DNA from: Polyodon spathula
Taxonomy: Eukaryota > Chordata > Actinopteri > Acipenseriformes > Polyodontidae
Direction: 5' to 3'
NCBI RefSeq assembly: GCF_017654505.1
Contig: NC_054537.1
Span: 69,676,145 to 69,740,144, forward strand
Length of the DNA: 64,000 bases
Part shown: piece after piece, positions 47,801-59,300 of the stretch
Position numbering within the stretch: the stretch's first letter is position 1
Layout of the letters: each line of letters begins with the position of its first letter
Translations under genes and position numbers: made by a program
Notes under the pieces: generated by a model
Told to the model about the DNA's origin: nothing
What the model saw: only the letters and a program-made list of their open reading frames with translations
Databases searched by the model: none

Positions 47801-49320
47801 CTGATTTGTAATGGAGTCAGCTAAAGTTATACAGTGCTCTCTCTTTAAAACAATTAAGATCTTAACTGCATTGCCAGTATACAGTGGTTCTTGGAATGTG
47901 TGCCCTAAAATTCATTTAGCTATATTCAGGTTGTGTCTCACACTCTCATTAGTGTACGTGAAGCAACAATAGATGACAGCAATGTCAGAAGTGAGATTAA
48001 TTAAAGAAGTACTTGGTAAATGGTAGTGAGGGAAACTAACTGGGCGGTCCAGTTACGAGAATGAATGGCTTTTTTATGCAGGAAATGATGACGCATTTGC
48101 AAGGAACATATTCATGAAGAAAAACTGTCGCTTCTGGAAACTTGGGACACAAAGCAATAATGTCCACTTCATCCTCTAGGACAAAGGGGCTGCTGTATGT
48201 ATGTGTTTCTTTCTCTTGCTAGACAAAAATCCCACCTCTTTGATTTGTGCTAATTGTTTTAAATTGGGAAATTATGTTCCAAATCTCCACCCAGGCTTAT
48301 ACAGTATGGGGCCTCCAGCACACTACCCCCTTCCCATTTTAATGCTGCAACACCTAATTTAACTTTTTATCTTGGCATTACCTAATACAATATACACTTA
48401 TATTTGTTTAAACTATTTTCATTTGTGGCAAGTTTGTGTGTATTCATTGTGAGTAGGTAAGGGTCAAGACAACCACGGGGGGCGGGGGGGGGTCTTCGCA
48501 TTGTCTCTCCAGATTTCCTACTGTAATGAGTGTGGCACCAGTTGCAAGTACAGCCAGAGCATTCCCAGTAACTGGAAATTACAATATGGGCTGTGGACAT
48601 GATCAGAGAGACAAAGAAAACCAGATCATTGAAGCAAAAAATGCCTAATTTTAACTTGTGTAATTTTAAAGTTAATTTGAATTATTTGGTTGAGTTAAAG
48701 GCAGAAGATGTTTTATATCGCGTTTCTCCCAATACGAATTATAAAGGAGACCCTGCACCCATATCTGGAGTAAAGTGAAGCCTAAAAATCCTAAAGTATA
48801 TATGTATATGTCATGGTAAAAGTCTGAATCTGGTCAATTTTTATCGGTAAATGTCTTTTTTTTTTTAGACTGTATGTAACTTAACACAGCACACATGTGC
48901 ATATGATTTATTAATCTCTAAAGAAGCATGTCTTTGCATTTGAGAAAGGTCTTTTCTATAGAAAGCATATGTCCAGGAAATAAACACGCATCCAGAGTTT
49001 TTCTAAACATCAGATTGGCGGGTAGAAACATTGCACCATAACTTAGTGGTCTGATTTTGTTATTCTTATTAACTTCATTACATTAGGGGAAATGGTGTTT
49101 TATATTATGTTGACATATACCAGAGCACATTTTGTGGTCAAGTACAGATATTAAACAACAATAACTTACAGATGTTTTGTTTTTATGTTTTTTTGTTTTT
49201 ATGTATGTTGTCCAAGGTTGTTGAAATGAAGGAGAATTGAGATTTATTATGTTCAATAAAGACTGCAGGAAAATGTTTCTGTATTTAATAATTCCATTTT
49301 TATGGACCTACTATACATCT
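44818..49320. other. Intronic sequence, unassigned
   Basis: 4.5 kb of AT-rich unique-looking grb10 intron with poly-T (47041-47062), poly-A (about 47620-47637) and a C/G-rich run (48477-48492). No exon or element is supported. The part 48050-48190 is less AT-rich and free of repeats, so it is the most plausible place here for conserved regulatory DNA, but nothing proves it. Confidence 0.5.
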
Positions 49321-49723
49321 CTTTCTTTATTTATTTAGTTGTTGCCAATGATTTTTACCAGTTTTCTCCCCAATTTGGAATTGCCAATTGAGTTATTATT
49401 AATCTCGGTTCACTGCTGCAACCCCCGGTGAAATGTCATTTTTCACACCATGGATCCACAGTGAAGCCACCTGGCCTATAGTGCCGGAGGACAGCACAGA
49501 TCTGAATGGCTCCACAGGGGTCGCTGGTGCGCGGTGAACCGTAGATTTCCCTGCCGACCTAAGCCCTCCCTACCTGGGTGGCACTCGGCCAATTGCGCGC
49601 TGCCCCTTGGGAACCCCCGGTCACGGTTGGCAATGACATAGCCTGGATTTGAACCTGGAATCTTCAGGCGCATCCTGCACTCCACATGGAGCGCCTTTAC
49701 TGGATGCGCCACACGGGAGTCCC
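49321..49723 (-). mobile_element. tRNA-derived SINE, about 400 bp
   Basis: On the minus strand it begins GGGACTCCCGTGTGGCGCAT. An A-box-like TGGCGCATCCAGTAAAGG (complement of 49693-49710) and a perfect B box GGTTCAAATCC (complement of 49645-49655) follow. Then come a GC-rich body and a tail with CCAAATTGGGGAGAAAAC and AAATAAATAAAG. The head imitates a tRNA with internal RNA polymerase III promoter, and the long body and A-rich tail make it a SINE. I recall this family as abundant in sturgeon and paddlefish DNA. Confidence 0.85.
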
Positions 49724-50029
49724 TACAGCTATTGTTTTTTAATCAGTACAGAGATATGTCCATGCAAAATGCGTGCAAGAGCAGAAGTGTCTGCTATGAT
49801 TAACTGTAGTTCATTGAGAGAAAAATGGAGGGGGTGCGTAATACATATTAGTGTTTTCTATTAGTCCTAATGATTGCGTGTGAAATGTGTGTTTTAATTT
49901 GTTACATGTAAGCTTATCCTACAGTGTTATATGCATTTTTTTATTATTCCTGGAACATATTTAAACAGCATACTGTAGTATATTATACTCCATAGTTACA
50001 TTCTGTGCTCCCAGATACATTTATACTCC

Positions 50030-50637
50030 TGTGGCAAAGTGCCCGCCCCTGTGTGTATTTTCTGTTATATGTTGTGTGTTAATGTTGGTGCATAGTCATT
50101 GGTACACGGGATATAAATGGGTCTGTGTAACACAAGTGTTTAAAATGTATATTTGTATTTAGGCACATGGATTGCACAGCACTTCACGTGCAAGTAAAAA
50201 GTAATAATATGTGAGCACAGGGAATTGCACTTTATTAATTCATGTGCAATTGTACCGAGACTCCAATTGAATGACTGATTAGCAATCGAGTCTTGGTACA
50301 GCTGCATAAAAGCAGCATGTTTTCACCCACTCAGGGTTGTGTGTTCGGTGAGTGGAGAATGGGATTGGAGACAGAGGTAATACAAATAATAATAATAGTA
50401 GTAGTAAAATATTTGCTCACAGCGTTTTGTTTAGTCTGTTTTGTTTGTCTGTTTATTTTGGCGAATGTACTGTGTCCTGTTTTTTGTTTGTTGCAACAGT
50501 TTATTTTTTGTCTGTCTGTTCATTCGTTAAAATGCTGAGCGAGACCATTCGCTCAGCTCCACCAAACTCCACCTCTCTCTTGTTGTTTATTTCCTGTTTC
50601 TGGTCTGATGTCACCCACTCCGGCCATCTTTGTGACA
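50030..50637 (+). mobile_element. Solo LTR, 608 bp
   Basis: Begins TGTGGCAAAG and ends CTTTGTGACA, with a perfect 5-bp duplication ACTCC (50025-50029 and 50638-50642). A TATA-like CATAAAAG lies at 50305. The pyrimidine-rich second half is usual for R-U5. The 3' 60 bp match the reversed start of the partial LTR at 25701. There is no internal retroviral or retrotransposon coding sequence beside it. Confidence 0.82.
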
Positions 50638-51216
50638 ACTCCTTGCAATTGTCAGATACAGTAGATACTGTAGTCAGTCGTACTGCACTTCCGTAATCTC
50701 TCTTGCTCTGTGTGTCCCTTCCTGAGATTAGATCATAGAGCTCAAAGTATTTGCAATCAGCTCTTGAGTCACTAACTCAGGATGTGTGTGGTGGAGAAAT
50801 TCTTGGGCACCTTTCTGCAAAAGCAGCCCCATATAACCTCATCATATACTTAATGAAAAACTGACAAATTGAAAAATGTGATATTTCAAAATCCAACATG
50901 AAATACTGTACAACTGTTATGGCTTACGGTAGACTTTTGGAATATCTTTTTGTAGTTTCTTTGATTTTACACAACGTTAAATAAAAGATTGAAATTATGT
51001 TCATGTGTTTGTTTTTTTTAAATGATGTCTCAATCCTAAAATTCTAAGTGATGCAAAACTTTTGGCCATAGCTGTACAACAAAGACTCCATTCACTTCCT
51101 CTTGCACAGTGAACAGAAAAAATATGAGGGCTTGAAATGCAGCATTGTGCCCAAACTGTAGTAACACACATTTCCACTAGAGGGTTGACTGATTTAATAA
51201 AATTGATATGTCTTCC

Positions 51217-51384
51217 GTGGTACTCAACTCTGGCCCTCGAGATCTAATCGAGTCCAGGTTTTTACTCCAAGCAGGTTCTAATGTAGTTATTTTAAGCTGT
51301 TAAGAGGCAATTATCTAATTTAGTACCTGGTTGAAATAAAGACCAGGTCTGGAACGGATCTCGAGAGCCAGAGTTGAGTACCAC
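51217..51384. mobile_element. Palindromic MITE, 168 bp
   Basis: The left arm GTGGTACTCAACTCTGGCCC (51217-51244) and right arm GGCTCTC-type complement ending GAGTTGAGTACCAC (51357-51384) differ at one position in 28. It has the same length and internal style as 22032-22199. No clear target duplication was found. Confidence 0.75.
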
Positions 51385-51570
51385 TGTTATACACTATGGT
51401 AGGACATCATTATTCACACTAATTTCTGAGAACTTAATTTTGTTTTGCATCCCATTTATTTTCCACCCGAAACAGCCATCTGTGTCTATTACCCCTAATA
51501 CCAGGCCTGCCGCCACACAGCTGCTCATAGGTAATTAACCGTGTGATATGCACTTATTAGTGAATCAGTC

Positions 51571-51628
51571 TTTACTTTTTTGCGCCTTTCATAGTGGACC
51601 ACCATCACAAAGCGCTTTACAAGATACA
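51571..51628 (-). mobile_element. LINE/SINE tail fragment
   Basis: The phrase 'tttttgcgcctttcatagtgga...cacaaagcgctttacaa' is a widespread fish retroposon tail, here minus strand and followed by an A run on the + strand. Related to 3673-3745. Confidence 0.4.
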
Positions 51629-51695
51629 GTAAAAAAAAAAAAACAGTGCATAATACATTAAGTACAGTAAAAAAAACAAAAACAAGTTAGATGTA

Positions 51696-52607
51696 GTGAA
51701 GACACAATGGTTAATAACATGTATCAGGCTTAGAGCATGTAAAGCAATCTTAACCTTCTTACAACACCTGTTTGATGCAGAAAAATCAGCGTCCACTTTG
51801 AGGGTATACCTGGCAGCAATATCAGTGTGCCATGACAAAATTGACTCTGTGTCCCCTGGGTCACATTTCCTGGCAGTGCAGTTTCTTAAAGGGGCTCAGA
51901 AGCTTCATCCTCCCATGAAACGTATGGTCCCCAAGTGGGATCTAGAACTGGTACTGCGGGCCCTTATGGGTCCCCCATTTGAGCCCATGGCATTAGCAGA
52001 ACTGTGTCCTGCTTCATTAAAAGTTGCATTTTTAATAGCCATTACATCTGCCAGACGAGTAAGTGAGCTTCATGCGCTGTCCACTGATGACACATGTATG
52101 GCTTTCACTGGAAGTGACTCGCGGGTAACATTAAGAACAAATCCATCCTTTTTGCCAAAGGTGGTGTCCTCATTTCATATTAACCAATCAGTGGTTTTGA
52201 AAACTTTCAGACCTCCCCTGCACGAGTCAGAGGAGGACTGTAGACAACACACGCTATGCCCAATGCGGGCTCTGCACTGTTATTTGGATAGGATGGCGTC
52301 CTGGAGACAGTGCAACGAGCTGTTTGTCAGCTACGGGTCCCGCTCTAGAGGTCAGGCCCTATCGAAGCAATGTCTAGCACACTGGGTGACGGATGCGATC
52401 CGTTACCGGGGGACATTACGGCCCATACTACCAGGGGCCAGGCAACTTTGTGGGCTTTCCTTCATGGCGCGCGCCTCCTTAGATGAGTTATGCAATACTG
52501 CTACATGGACAGGTAGTCAGATATTTGTGCGTTTTTACTGCCTTGATGTGACAAACCGAGCGAGACCCTCTCTGGGCTCTAGAGTTTTACAGGCGGCATG
52601 CCCTTAG
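51696..52607 (+). pseudogene. DIRS-C tyrosine recombinase, broken at the HxxR box
   Basis: A 303-codon open frame; DIRS similarity starts at about codon 18. Seen in order: AEKSASTLRVYLAAISVCHD, VLRALMGPPFEP, AITSARRVSELHALS with the first catalytic Arg (about 120-121), LHESEEDC...HTLCPMRALHCYLD, LFVSYGSRSRGQALSKQ, and FVRFYCLDV with the likely nucleophile Tyr near 284. The catalytic HTTRG box (His codon at 52424) is in a different frame: two compensating frameshifts replace it by RPILPGARQ. The long frame is therefore open but catalytically dead. It is the most complete recombinase in the window. Confidence 0.8.
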
Positions 52608-52832
52608 GCGTCATATGGGCTCTGTAGCTATCACCGTGGTGCTGTACTGTCGGTAATCTGGAGCCACGACAGCTTTGGTACAACTTTCCCATTCAGTAAT
52701 GGTTGTCTACTGTGCTACGTCCCTCTTCAGCAGGAGGTGGGCGGGCCCTGTTAGGGCAGCTTTTGTATATTTGTTCAGAGATTAACGGTCAGAGAGGCTC
52801 TTTCAGGGAACCAGGGTTATGGTAATAACCTA
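51745..52832 (+). mobile_element. DIRS-type retrotransposon C, recombinase end only
   Basis: Contains a nearly complete tyrosine recombinase region and a right terminus ending TTTCAGGGAACCAGGGTTAT and then GGTAATAACC. That is the same end as DIRS-A and B. Everything 5' of the recombinase is absent; the left edge meets the retroposon tail and A-rich sequence at about 51700-51745. Confidence 0.8.
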
Positions 52833-54746
52833 ACGTTCTCCAAGTGTGGTGCAATTTTGCTTTGGGATAACAAGCAGGCTAGAGTCGGAGGACCTCAGCT
52901 TGCGGGCAGGCACATAACGGGTCAGCAGATTGAAGACGTACTCAGGACCTGTGTGATGAAGGACATTGTAGGTGAGCAGAACTTTGAAAGTAATCCTGAA
53001 CTTTACAACAGCACCCCCTATGAGAAATTTATTTTATTGCATCATTGCGCCATCACTCTACATTGGCAAAAAAAAGCAACAACATTAATATTTCCAAAGA
53101 CTACCAACTTGATGACAGCCTTGTACAGGGTTCTCCCCAGGAATTCTGTATAGCTGGGTGGCAGAGCATTATAGCCGGGAGCAGTTTTAATGGAAAAATA
53201 AAAATTGCCTTACCTTAAATATATAATAAGAAAGAAACTCAATATGTAATGGATAACACATGACAGGGCATGCGTTGTGTTGCATTTTGTGTTGCGTTGT
53301 GAAGCGAAGCCATATGTTAATGCTACACAATGCACAAACCCTGCAGTGTGCTATCCCTCTTATAAAACTAATGCAACTTAAGAAAAGAAAATTAGTTTTT
53401 GGATATTTAAAAAAAAAAAAAACGATTAACTGGAGGTTTTCAATGTTTCCATTTATTGTAATTAAAATGAATGAAGCCTCCGTGCTGGTCTCAGTCGCTC
53501 TTTAAACAGTTCTGATATAACCTGCAGTGTAGCCTTGATAGTGAACAGAATGAATGAAAAGACACAAAAAAGAGGGAAAAGACAAAGTTCACTATCCATG
53601 CATTACTACCTCTGACCTGGAGAACCTAATACAAAAATACATTATTTCCATTTTTAAATGCTTGGTCATTAACAGGCGGTTTATGTCAGCACTGTTTACA
53701 GAGCGATTGAGACCAGTTCGGAGGCCACCAATAACATAACTAACCTAGAAATTGAGTACTCTTGACCAGCCAAATTACATTTCCATTTTCAAGACAAACT
53801 GTTTTCAAGTCAATTACCTTTTTTTTTTTTTTTTTTTTATTATTTTTTTAACAGGCTTTGCTTCTTGTAATTCAATCCCCTTGTCTGCTGTCATTCTCAC
53901 AACAATATGTTTATTTATTGAGTTCCATTTGTTGTGTATTAATAATGTATTAACTGAACTGTGCATCAGCAAAAATAAGTTGCCCCTTGCATTGTACTAT
54001 ATAACTGCAGGGTAAAAAAATCCTCAACAGCCAATCAGCATGCAGTATCCAAACATTCCGTTTTGTAATGAATAATAGTCCACCCTAATTTGTACACAGG
54101 CTACACTGCTCCATTTACCCCCCTGATCCTTTGTTGTGTTTCTGGCAGAGCTTGCACATCATACCACCCAATTCCTTGCTATAAAAAAAGCCATTTCAAT
54201 TGTTTTCCTCACACAACATCATACCCACTATTGCGTTTGTTTTTTTACGCACCGGACGCACTTGCGGTTCTTCCAATTCTCTTTCTACAAGTTGCTCTTC
54301 TTTGACTGTCGGGGTTGCTCTTTTTCATTTTCGTCGTCTATTTCGGTTTGGTATTTTCCACATTAATTCACTGTTTTTGCTTTGAAAATAATCTTTTTTT
54401 TTTTTTTTTTTTTTTTTTTAGCAGTCCTTTAACATTTCAGCCTCTCTTAGTGCTTAATTGGAAAACCCACCCTTTCAGCTCTTTGATTGGTTAAATGTAG
54501 TGTCAAGACGTAACACAGATGTCATTTGGTTTGAACATTTTTTTTTTGTTTTACCCAGCGTGCAAGTGATCTAGTCTGTTAGCAGCGCAACCAATCCTTA
54601 TTATTACACAGTTGCATCTGCAAGACAGATGACTGAGGGTTTTTTTCAGCTGGGTTCGTTCAGTTTTGTTGTACTATGAACTGTTGATTGTCTGAGTATT
54701 TTTATGGATGAGGTGGTATTGGGATAGGGTTAAAACAGAGTTTTCT
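52833..54746. other. Intronic sequence, unassigned
   Basis: Poly-A and poly-T runs (53408-53421, 53820-53838, 54393-54419). The GC-richer segment 52857-53010 has a 98-codon frame without a recognisable domain and may be retroposon-derived. No gene supported. Confidence 0.5.
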
Positions 54747-54751
54747 GTGAC

Positions 54752-55153
54752 TGCTAGACAAAGGCAAGTCTGTGAAAAGTTACTGAGGAGGAGATACTCT
54801 ATGTATTAGGGAGTCTGTGAACCTGCAAGGCCACGACGTCTAATGCTGGTGTGAACCAGAACTGTTTTGCTAGCTTAAGTGATAAATATTTGAAGTAAAC
54901 AGAACAGTGTAACCAGAACAATATGGGCTATTGAGTGAAAAAAGAATCGGTTATGAGAGATATAAACATCAGTTCTGGCTTATTTAGAGCTCTTAGTTGG
55001 AGCAGGTAGAATGAAATAAGAATTGTAGCCTGGCTCCCTGGAATATAAGTAAGTACTGCTGCCTTCTGTTTTTTTCATGCTGTTAATAAAGTTTATTAAC
55101 CTTAACCCTTGTTGTATTTGAGCGGATACTTTGGGTCAACTCACACAATAACA
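54752..55153 (+). mobile_element. Candidate solo LTR, 402 bp
   Basis: Begins TGCTAGACAAAGG and ends CACACAATAACA. A 5-bp duplication GTGAC lies on both sides (54747-54751 and 55154-55158). An AATAAA signal (55085-55090) sits 63 bp before the end, and a TATAAG lies at about 55044. The terminal inverted match is only TG...CA, so this rests on the duplication and the poly-A signal; less certain than the other LTRs. Confidence 0.5.
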
Positions 55154-55158
55154 GTGAC

Positions 55159-56011
55159 GTGTGAGGCAGTTAACAGTCCTCAGAATGAAAGGTCAGCAAA
55201 TCACTCTGTGTAAGCTGAGTGAGCTCACAGGGCTCACAAGAAAAAAAGACGTCATAGTCAAAGATTTTAAACTTCTGACCCAACAATGACACATGTCTGA
55301 AAACGTGCATTGTACTCTGATGACTATTTCCCACAGACTAACTAACAACTGAGTCTGTGTGTGCTCTTGTGTGTGCTCTTTTGTGTGCACTAGAAAGCAA
55401 TGCATCCCTGGTTGAAACAAAAACCTGGACTGTTAGAGGTTTCTGAGGACTGGAGTTTGTAACCAGTTTAGCAGAAGATATATGACTGCAACTGTATGAT
55501 GTTGGGGCCTCCTACAGCTGCACTGGCTCCCCTCCCCTTACAGAACACTTTTAATGTCACCAGGTCGATGCCTGTAATGACTTATTTTTAACACCAGGTA
55601 AAACAACCTTCCACTCAGCTGACAGGTTCTTCAATGTCATGTACCTGTGAATTGCTGCTGTTACTGTATGTAGGGTACCTAATGAGAAAATTGCCCGCCT
55701 GTTTTTAAAAGAAAAAGTGGGTTATTTCCTGTTGGTTGTGCATTGTGTGTACAACACAGGGTTAAATAGAACATTCATGACATACATGGTGTAAAAAAAC
55801 AAAACAAACATTGAATACTTTTTAGAATGTACTATGCACAGTAAAATAAGGTAGCTTGTATTCTTAGTTGTGGTTGTAGATAGAAAATGATAAAAGGAAG
55901 AAAAAAAATAGGAAATAAACTGTGGCAGTGATTTTTTCCAGTATTGTCTTATGTCCTCAATTCAGTATATACTATATGTAATCAAGCAGTGAGCACATGC
56001 AACTTTCCCAC

Positions 56012-56016
<5 letters not shown>
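55159..56016. other. Intronic sequence, unassigned
   Basis: No exon or mobile element recognised. A short repeated phrase GTGTGCTCTT occurs twice at 55355-55381. Confidence 0.55.
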
Positions 56017-56061
<45 letters not shown>

Positions 56062-56107
56062 CACATATATACACACACACACACACCACACACACACACA
56101 CACACAC
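56017..56107. repeat. (CA)n-(TA)n-(CA)n microsatellite
   Basis: CA units, a TATATA block, more TA/CA mixtures, and a final CA block that abuts the Tc1-A left end. Confidence 0.95.
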
Positions 56108-56109
56108 TA

Positions 56110-57614
56110 TCGTTCAAAAGTTTGGGGTCACTTAGAAATTTCCTTATTTTCAGAAGAAAAGCTAATTTTTTTTGTCCATTAAAATAACATCAAATTGATC
56201 AGAAATACAGTGTAGACATTGTTAATGTTGTAAGTGACTATTGTAGCTGGAAACGGCTGATTTGTAATGGAATATCTACATAGGCGTACAGAGGCCCATT
56301 ATCGGCAACCATCAGTCCTGTGTTCCAATGGCACGTTGTGTTTGCTAATCCAAGTTTATCATTTTAAAAGGCTAATTGATCATTAGAAAACCCTTTTTCA
56401 ATTATGTTAGCACGCTGAAAACTGTTGTACTGATTAACGAAGCAATAAAACTGGCCTTCTTTACACTAGTTGAGTATCTGGAGCATCAGCAACTGTGGGT
56501 TCGATTACAGGCTCAAAATGGCCAGAAACAAAGAACTTTCTTCTGAAACTCGTCAGTCTATTCTTGTTCTGAGAAATGAAGGCTATTCCATGCGAGAAAT
56601 TGCCAAGAACCTGAAGATCTCGTACAACGCTGTGTACTACTCCCTTCACAGAACAGCGCAAACTGGCTCTAACCAGAATAGAAAGAGGAGTGTGAAACCC
56701 CAGTGCACAACTGAGCAAGAGGACAAATACATTAGAGTGTCTAGTTTGAGAAACAGACACCTCACAGGTCCTCAACTGGCAGCTTCATTAAATAGTACCC
56801 GCAAAACACCAGTCTCAACGTCAACAGTGAAAAGGCGACTCCGGGCCTTCTAGGCAGAGTTGCAAAGAAAAAGCCATCATCTCAGACTGGCCAATAAAAA
56901 GAAAAGATTAATATGGGCAAAAGAACACAAACACTTGAAAGTGAGATGCAGAACAAATGAAAAGATGCTGGAGGAGTGCTTGACGCCATCTGTCAAGCAT
57001 GGTGGAGGCAATGTGATGGTCTGGGGGTGCTTTGGTGGTGGTAAAGTGGGAGATTTGTACAGGGTAAAAGGGATCTTGAAGAAGGAAGGCTATCGCTCCA
57101 TTTTGCAATGCCATGCCATACCCTGTGGACGGCGCTTGATTGGAGCCAGTTTCTTCCTACAACAGGACAATGACCCAAAGCACAGCTCCAAACTATACAA
57201 GAACTATTTAGGGAAGAAGCAGTGAGCTGGTATTCTGTGTATAATGGAGTGGCAGCACAGTCACCGGATCGCAACACTATTGAGCTGTTGTGGGAGCAGC
57301 TTGACTGTATGGTACGTAAGAAGTGCCCATCAAGTCAATCCATCTTGTGGGAGGTGCTTCAGGAAGCATGGGGTGAAATCTCTTTATATTACCTCAACAA
57401 ATTGACAACTAGAATGCCAAAGGTCTGCAAGGCTGTAATTGCTGCAAATGGAGGATTCTTTGACAAAAGCAAAGTTTGAAGGACAAAATTATTATTTCAA
57501 TTAAAAATCATCATTTCCTATTCATTTGGCTATATTTCCTATTCAAACTCATTTCATGTCTGTTTTTCTGGAAAACAAAGAAATTTCTAAGTGACCCCAA
57601 ACTTTTGAACGGTA
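56110..57614 (+). mobile_element. Tc1/mariner transposon A, 1.5 kb, both ends present
   Basis: Left end TCGTTCAAAAGTTTGGGGTC plus ACTTAGAAATTTCC; right end GAAATTTCTAAGTGACCCCA plus AACTTTTGAACGGTA. These inverted repeats match over about 30 bp. A TA precedes the left end within the microsatellite. A degraded Tc1 transposase lies between. The ends are of a family very common in bony fish. Confidence 0.88.
56518..57479 (+). pseudogene. Tc1-A transposase, broken
   Basis: The ATG at 56518 opens MARNKELSSETRQSILVL, the DNA-binding paired helix-turn-helix domain (MREIAKNLKISYNAVYYSL, then STSTVKRRLRAF). A frame change and stop at 56851 end it. Other frames continue with ANKKKRLIWAKEH, SVKHGGGNVMVWGCFGGGKV and LQQDNDPKHSS, which holds the second catalytic Asp. 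IELLWEQLD, with the third acidic residue, follows after a further stop and frameshift. The segment that should hold the first catalytic Asp (between about 56945 and 56960) is deleted. No working cut-and-paste transposase can be made. Confidence 0.85.
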
Positions 57615-57617
57615 ATG

Positions 57618-57618
<1 letters not shown>

Positions 57619-57668
<50 letters not shown>

Positions 57669-57691
57669 ACACACACACACACACAGACACA
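57619..57691. repeat. (CA)n microsatellite between two Tc1 elements
   Basis: About 34 CA units with a few GA interruptions. It separates the right end of Tc1-A from the left end of Tc1-B. Confidence 0.95.
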
Positions 57692-59217
57692 CAGTGCCTA
57701 TAGAAAGTCTACACCCCCTTTCAAAATGTTCACTTTTCGTTGCCTTATAGCCTGGAATTAAAATGCATTAAAATAGTGTTTGTTTTTTTTCATTTATCTA
57801 CACATCCTACCCCACAACTTCCAACTGAAAAAAAATATTCTAAAAATGTGTAGAAAATTAAATAAAAATAAAAACTGAAATAGCTTGGTTGGATAAGTGT
57901 CCACCCCACTTGTAATAGCAATCCTAAATTAGCTCAGGTGTAACCAATCGCCTTCAAAATCACACACCAAGTTTAGTGGCCTCCACCTGTGTTAAACTGT
58001 AGTGATTTCAGGATAAATTCAGCAGTTCCTGTAGGTTCCCTCTGCTGGGTAGTGCATTTCAAAGCAAAGACTCAACCATGAGCACCAAGGCGCTTTCAAA
58101 AGAACTCTGGGACAAAGTTGTTGAAAGGCACAGATCAGGGGATGGGTATAAAAAAAATATTAAAGGCCTTGAATATCCCTTGGAGCACCGTCAAGACAAT
58201 TATTAAGAAGCAGAAGGTGTATGACACCACTAAAATCCTGCCTTGATCAGGCACTCCCTCCAAACTGGATGACTGAGCAAGAATGATACTGATCAGAGAG
58301 GCTATCGAGGCCAGTGGCAACTTTGCAAGAGCTATAGGCTTTTATGGCCAAGACTGGTCAAAGTGTGCATGTGACAACAATATCCCAAGCACACCACAAA
58401 TCTGGCCTGTATGGTAGGGTGGCAAGAAGGAAGCCATTACTCAAGAAAGCCCACCTTGAATCCTGTTTTGAAGTATGCAAAAAAAACACTCAGTAGATTC
58501 TGTAGCCATGTGGCAAAAAGTTTTGTGGTCTGAGGAAACTAAAATGGAACATTTTGGCCTAAATGCAAAGTGTTATGTTTGGTGCAAACCCAACACAGTG
58601 CATCACCAAAAGAAAACCATCCCTAGTGTGAAACAAGGTGGTGGCAGCATCATGTTATGGTGATGTTTTTCATCGGCAGGGACTGGGGCACTTCTTAGGA
58701 CAGAAGGGAAAATTAATGGAGCAAAGTACAGAGAAGTCCTTGAGGAAAACCTGCTGCCCTCTGCAAGAAAGCTGAAACTGGGACGGAAGTTCACCTTTCA
58801 GCATGATAATGACTCAAAGCACACAGCCAAAGCTAAACTGCCAAAGGAACAAAAAAGGTAAATGTCCTTGAGTGGCCCAGTCAGAGCCCCGACCTAAATC
58901 CAATAGCAAATTTGTGGCATGACTTGGAGATTGCTGTGCATCAGTGCTTCCCAAGGAACTTGACAGAGCTTGGAGAGTTTTGTAAAGAAGAATGGTCAAA
59001 TATTGCCAAATCTAGGTGTGTGAAGTTGGTAGAGACCTATCCCAACAGACTCACAGCTGTAATTGCTGCCAAAGGTACTTCTATCAAGTATTAACTGAGG
59101 GGGGTGGAGACTTATCCAATTATGATCTTTCAGTTTTGTATTTTTAATATATAATTTTTTCTCAATAAAAAAAGTTTTTCTCTTTAACATTGTGGAGTAT
59201 GGTGTGTAGATGAGTGG
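57692..59217 (+). mobile_element. Tc1/mariner transposon B, 1.5 kb
   Basis: The left end is CAGTGCCTATAGAAAGTCTA then CACCCCC. About 100 bp inside, a long inverted repeat is visible: 57795-57906 pairs with 59100-59217 (TTATCTACACATCC versus ATGGTGTGTAGATGAG reversed, and GGTTGGATAAGTGTCCACCC versus GGGTGGAGACTTATCC reversed). The outermost right end is missing and is replaced by TA/CA repeats. The transposase is degraded. Same family as Tc1-C at 258-640. Confidence 0.82.
58078..59094 (+). pseudogene. Tc1-B transposase, catalytic residues lost
   Basis: Starts MSTKALSKELWDKVVERHRS, then shifts frame at an A run near 58147. The first catalytic site reads VLWSEETK where Tc1 proteins have Asp before Glu-Thr-Lys, so Asp is replaced by Glu. 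The second, [12 protein letters not shown], keeps its Asp. At the third, NPIANLWHD, the expected Glu (PIEN) is Ala. Stops also occur at 58661 and 58859. The C-terminal end LTAVIAAKGTSIKY is clear. Firmly inactive. Confidence 0.85.
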
Positions 59218-59229
59218 AAGAAAATCCTA

Positions 59230-59233
<4 letters not shown>

Positions 59234-59270
<37 letters not shown>

Positions 59271-59300
59271 TCGCACACACACACATACATACACACACTA
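59234..59300. repeat. (TA)n-(CA)n microsatellite
   Basis: TA units followed by CA with ATCG and CATA interruptions, at the truncated right end of Tc1-B. Confidence 0.93.

Noticed and set aside
49640..49723. Possible tRNA gene on the minus strand
   Set aside because: A and B boxes are good, but no closing acceptor stem is seen and the sequence continues into a 300-bp body with an A-rich tail, so it is a SINE head.
52857..53153. 98-codon frame after DIRS-C
   Set aside because: No recognisable domain, no splice sites with a coding context, and AT-rich second half; left as unassigned.
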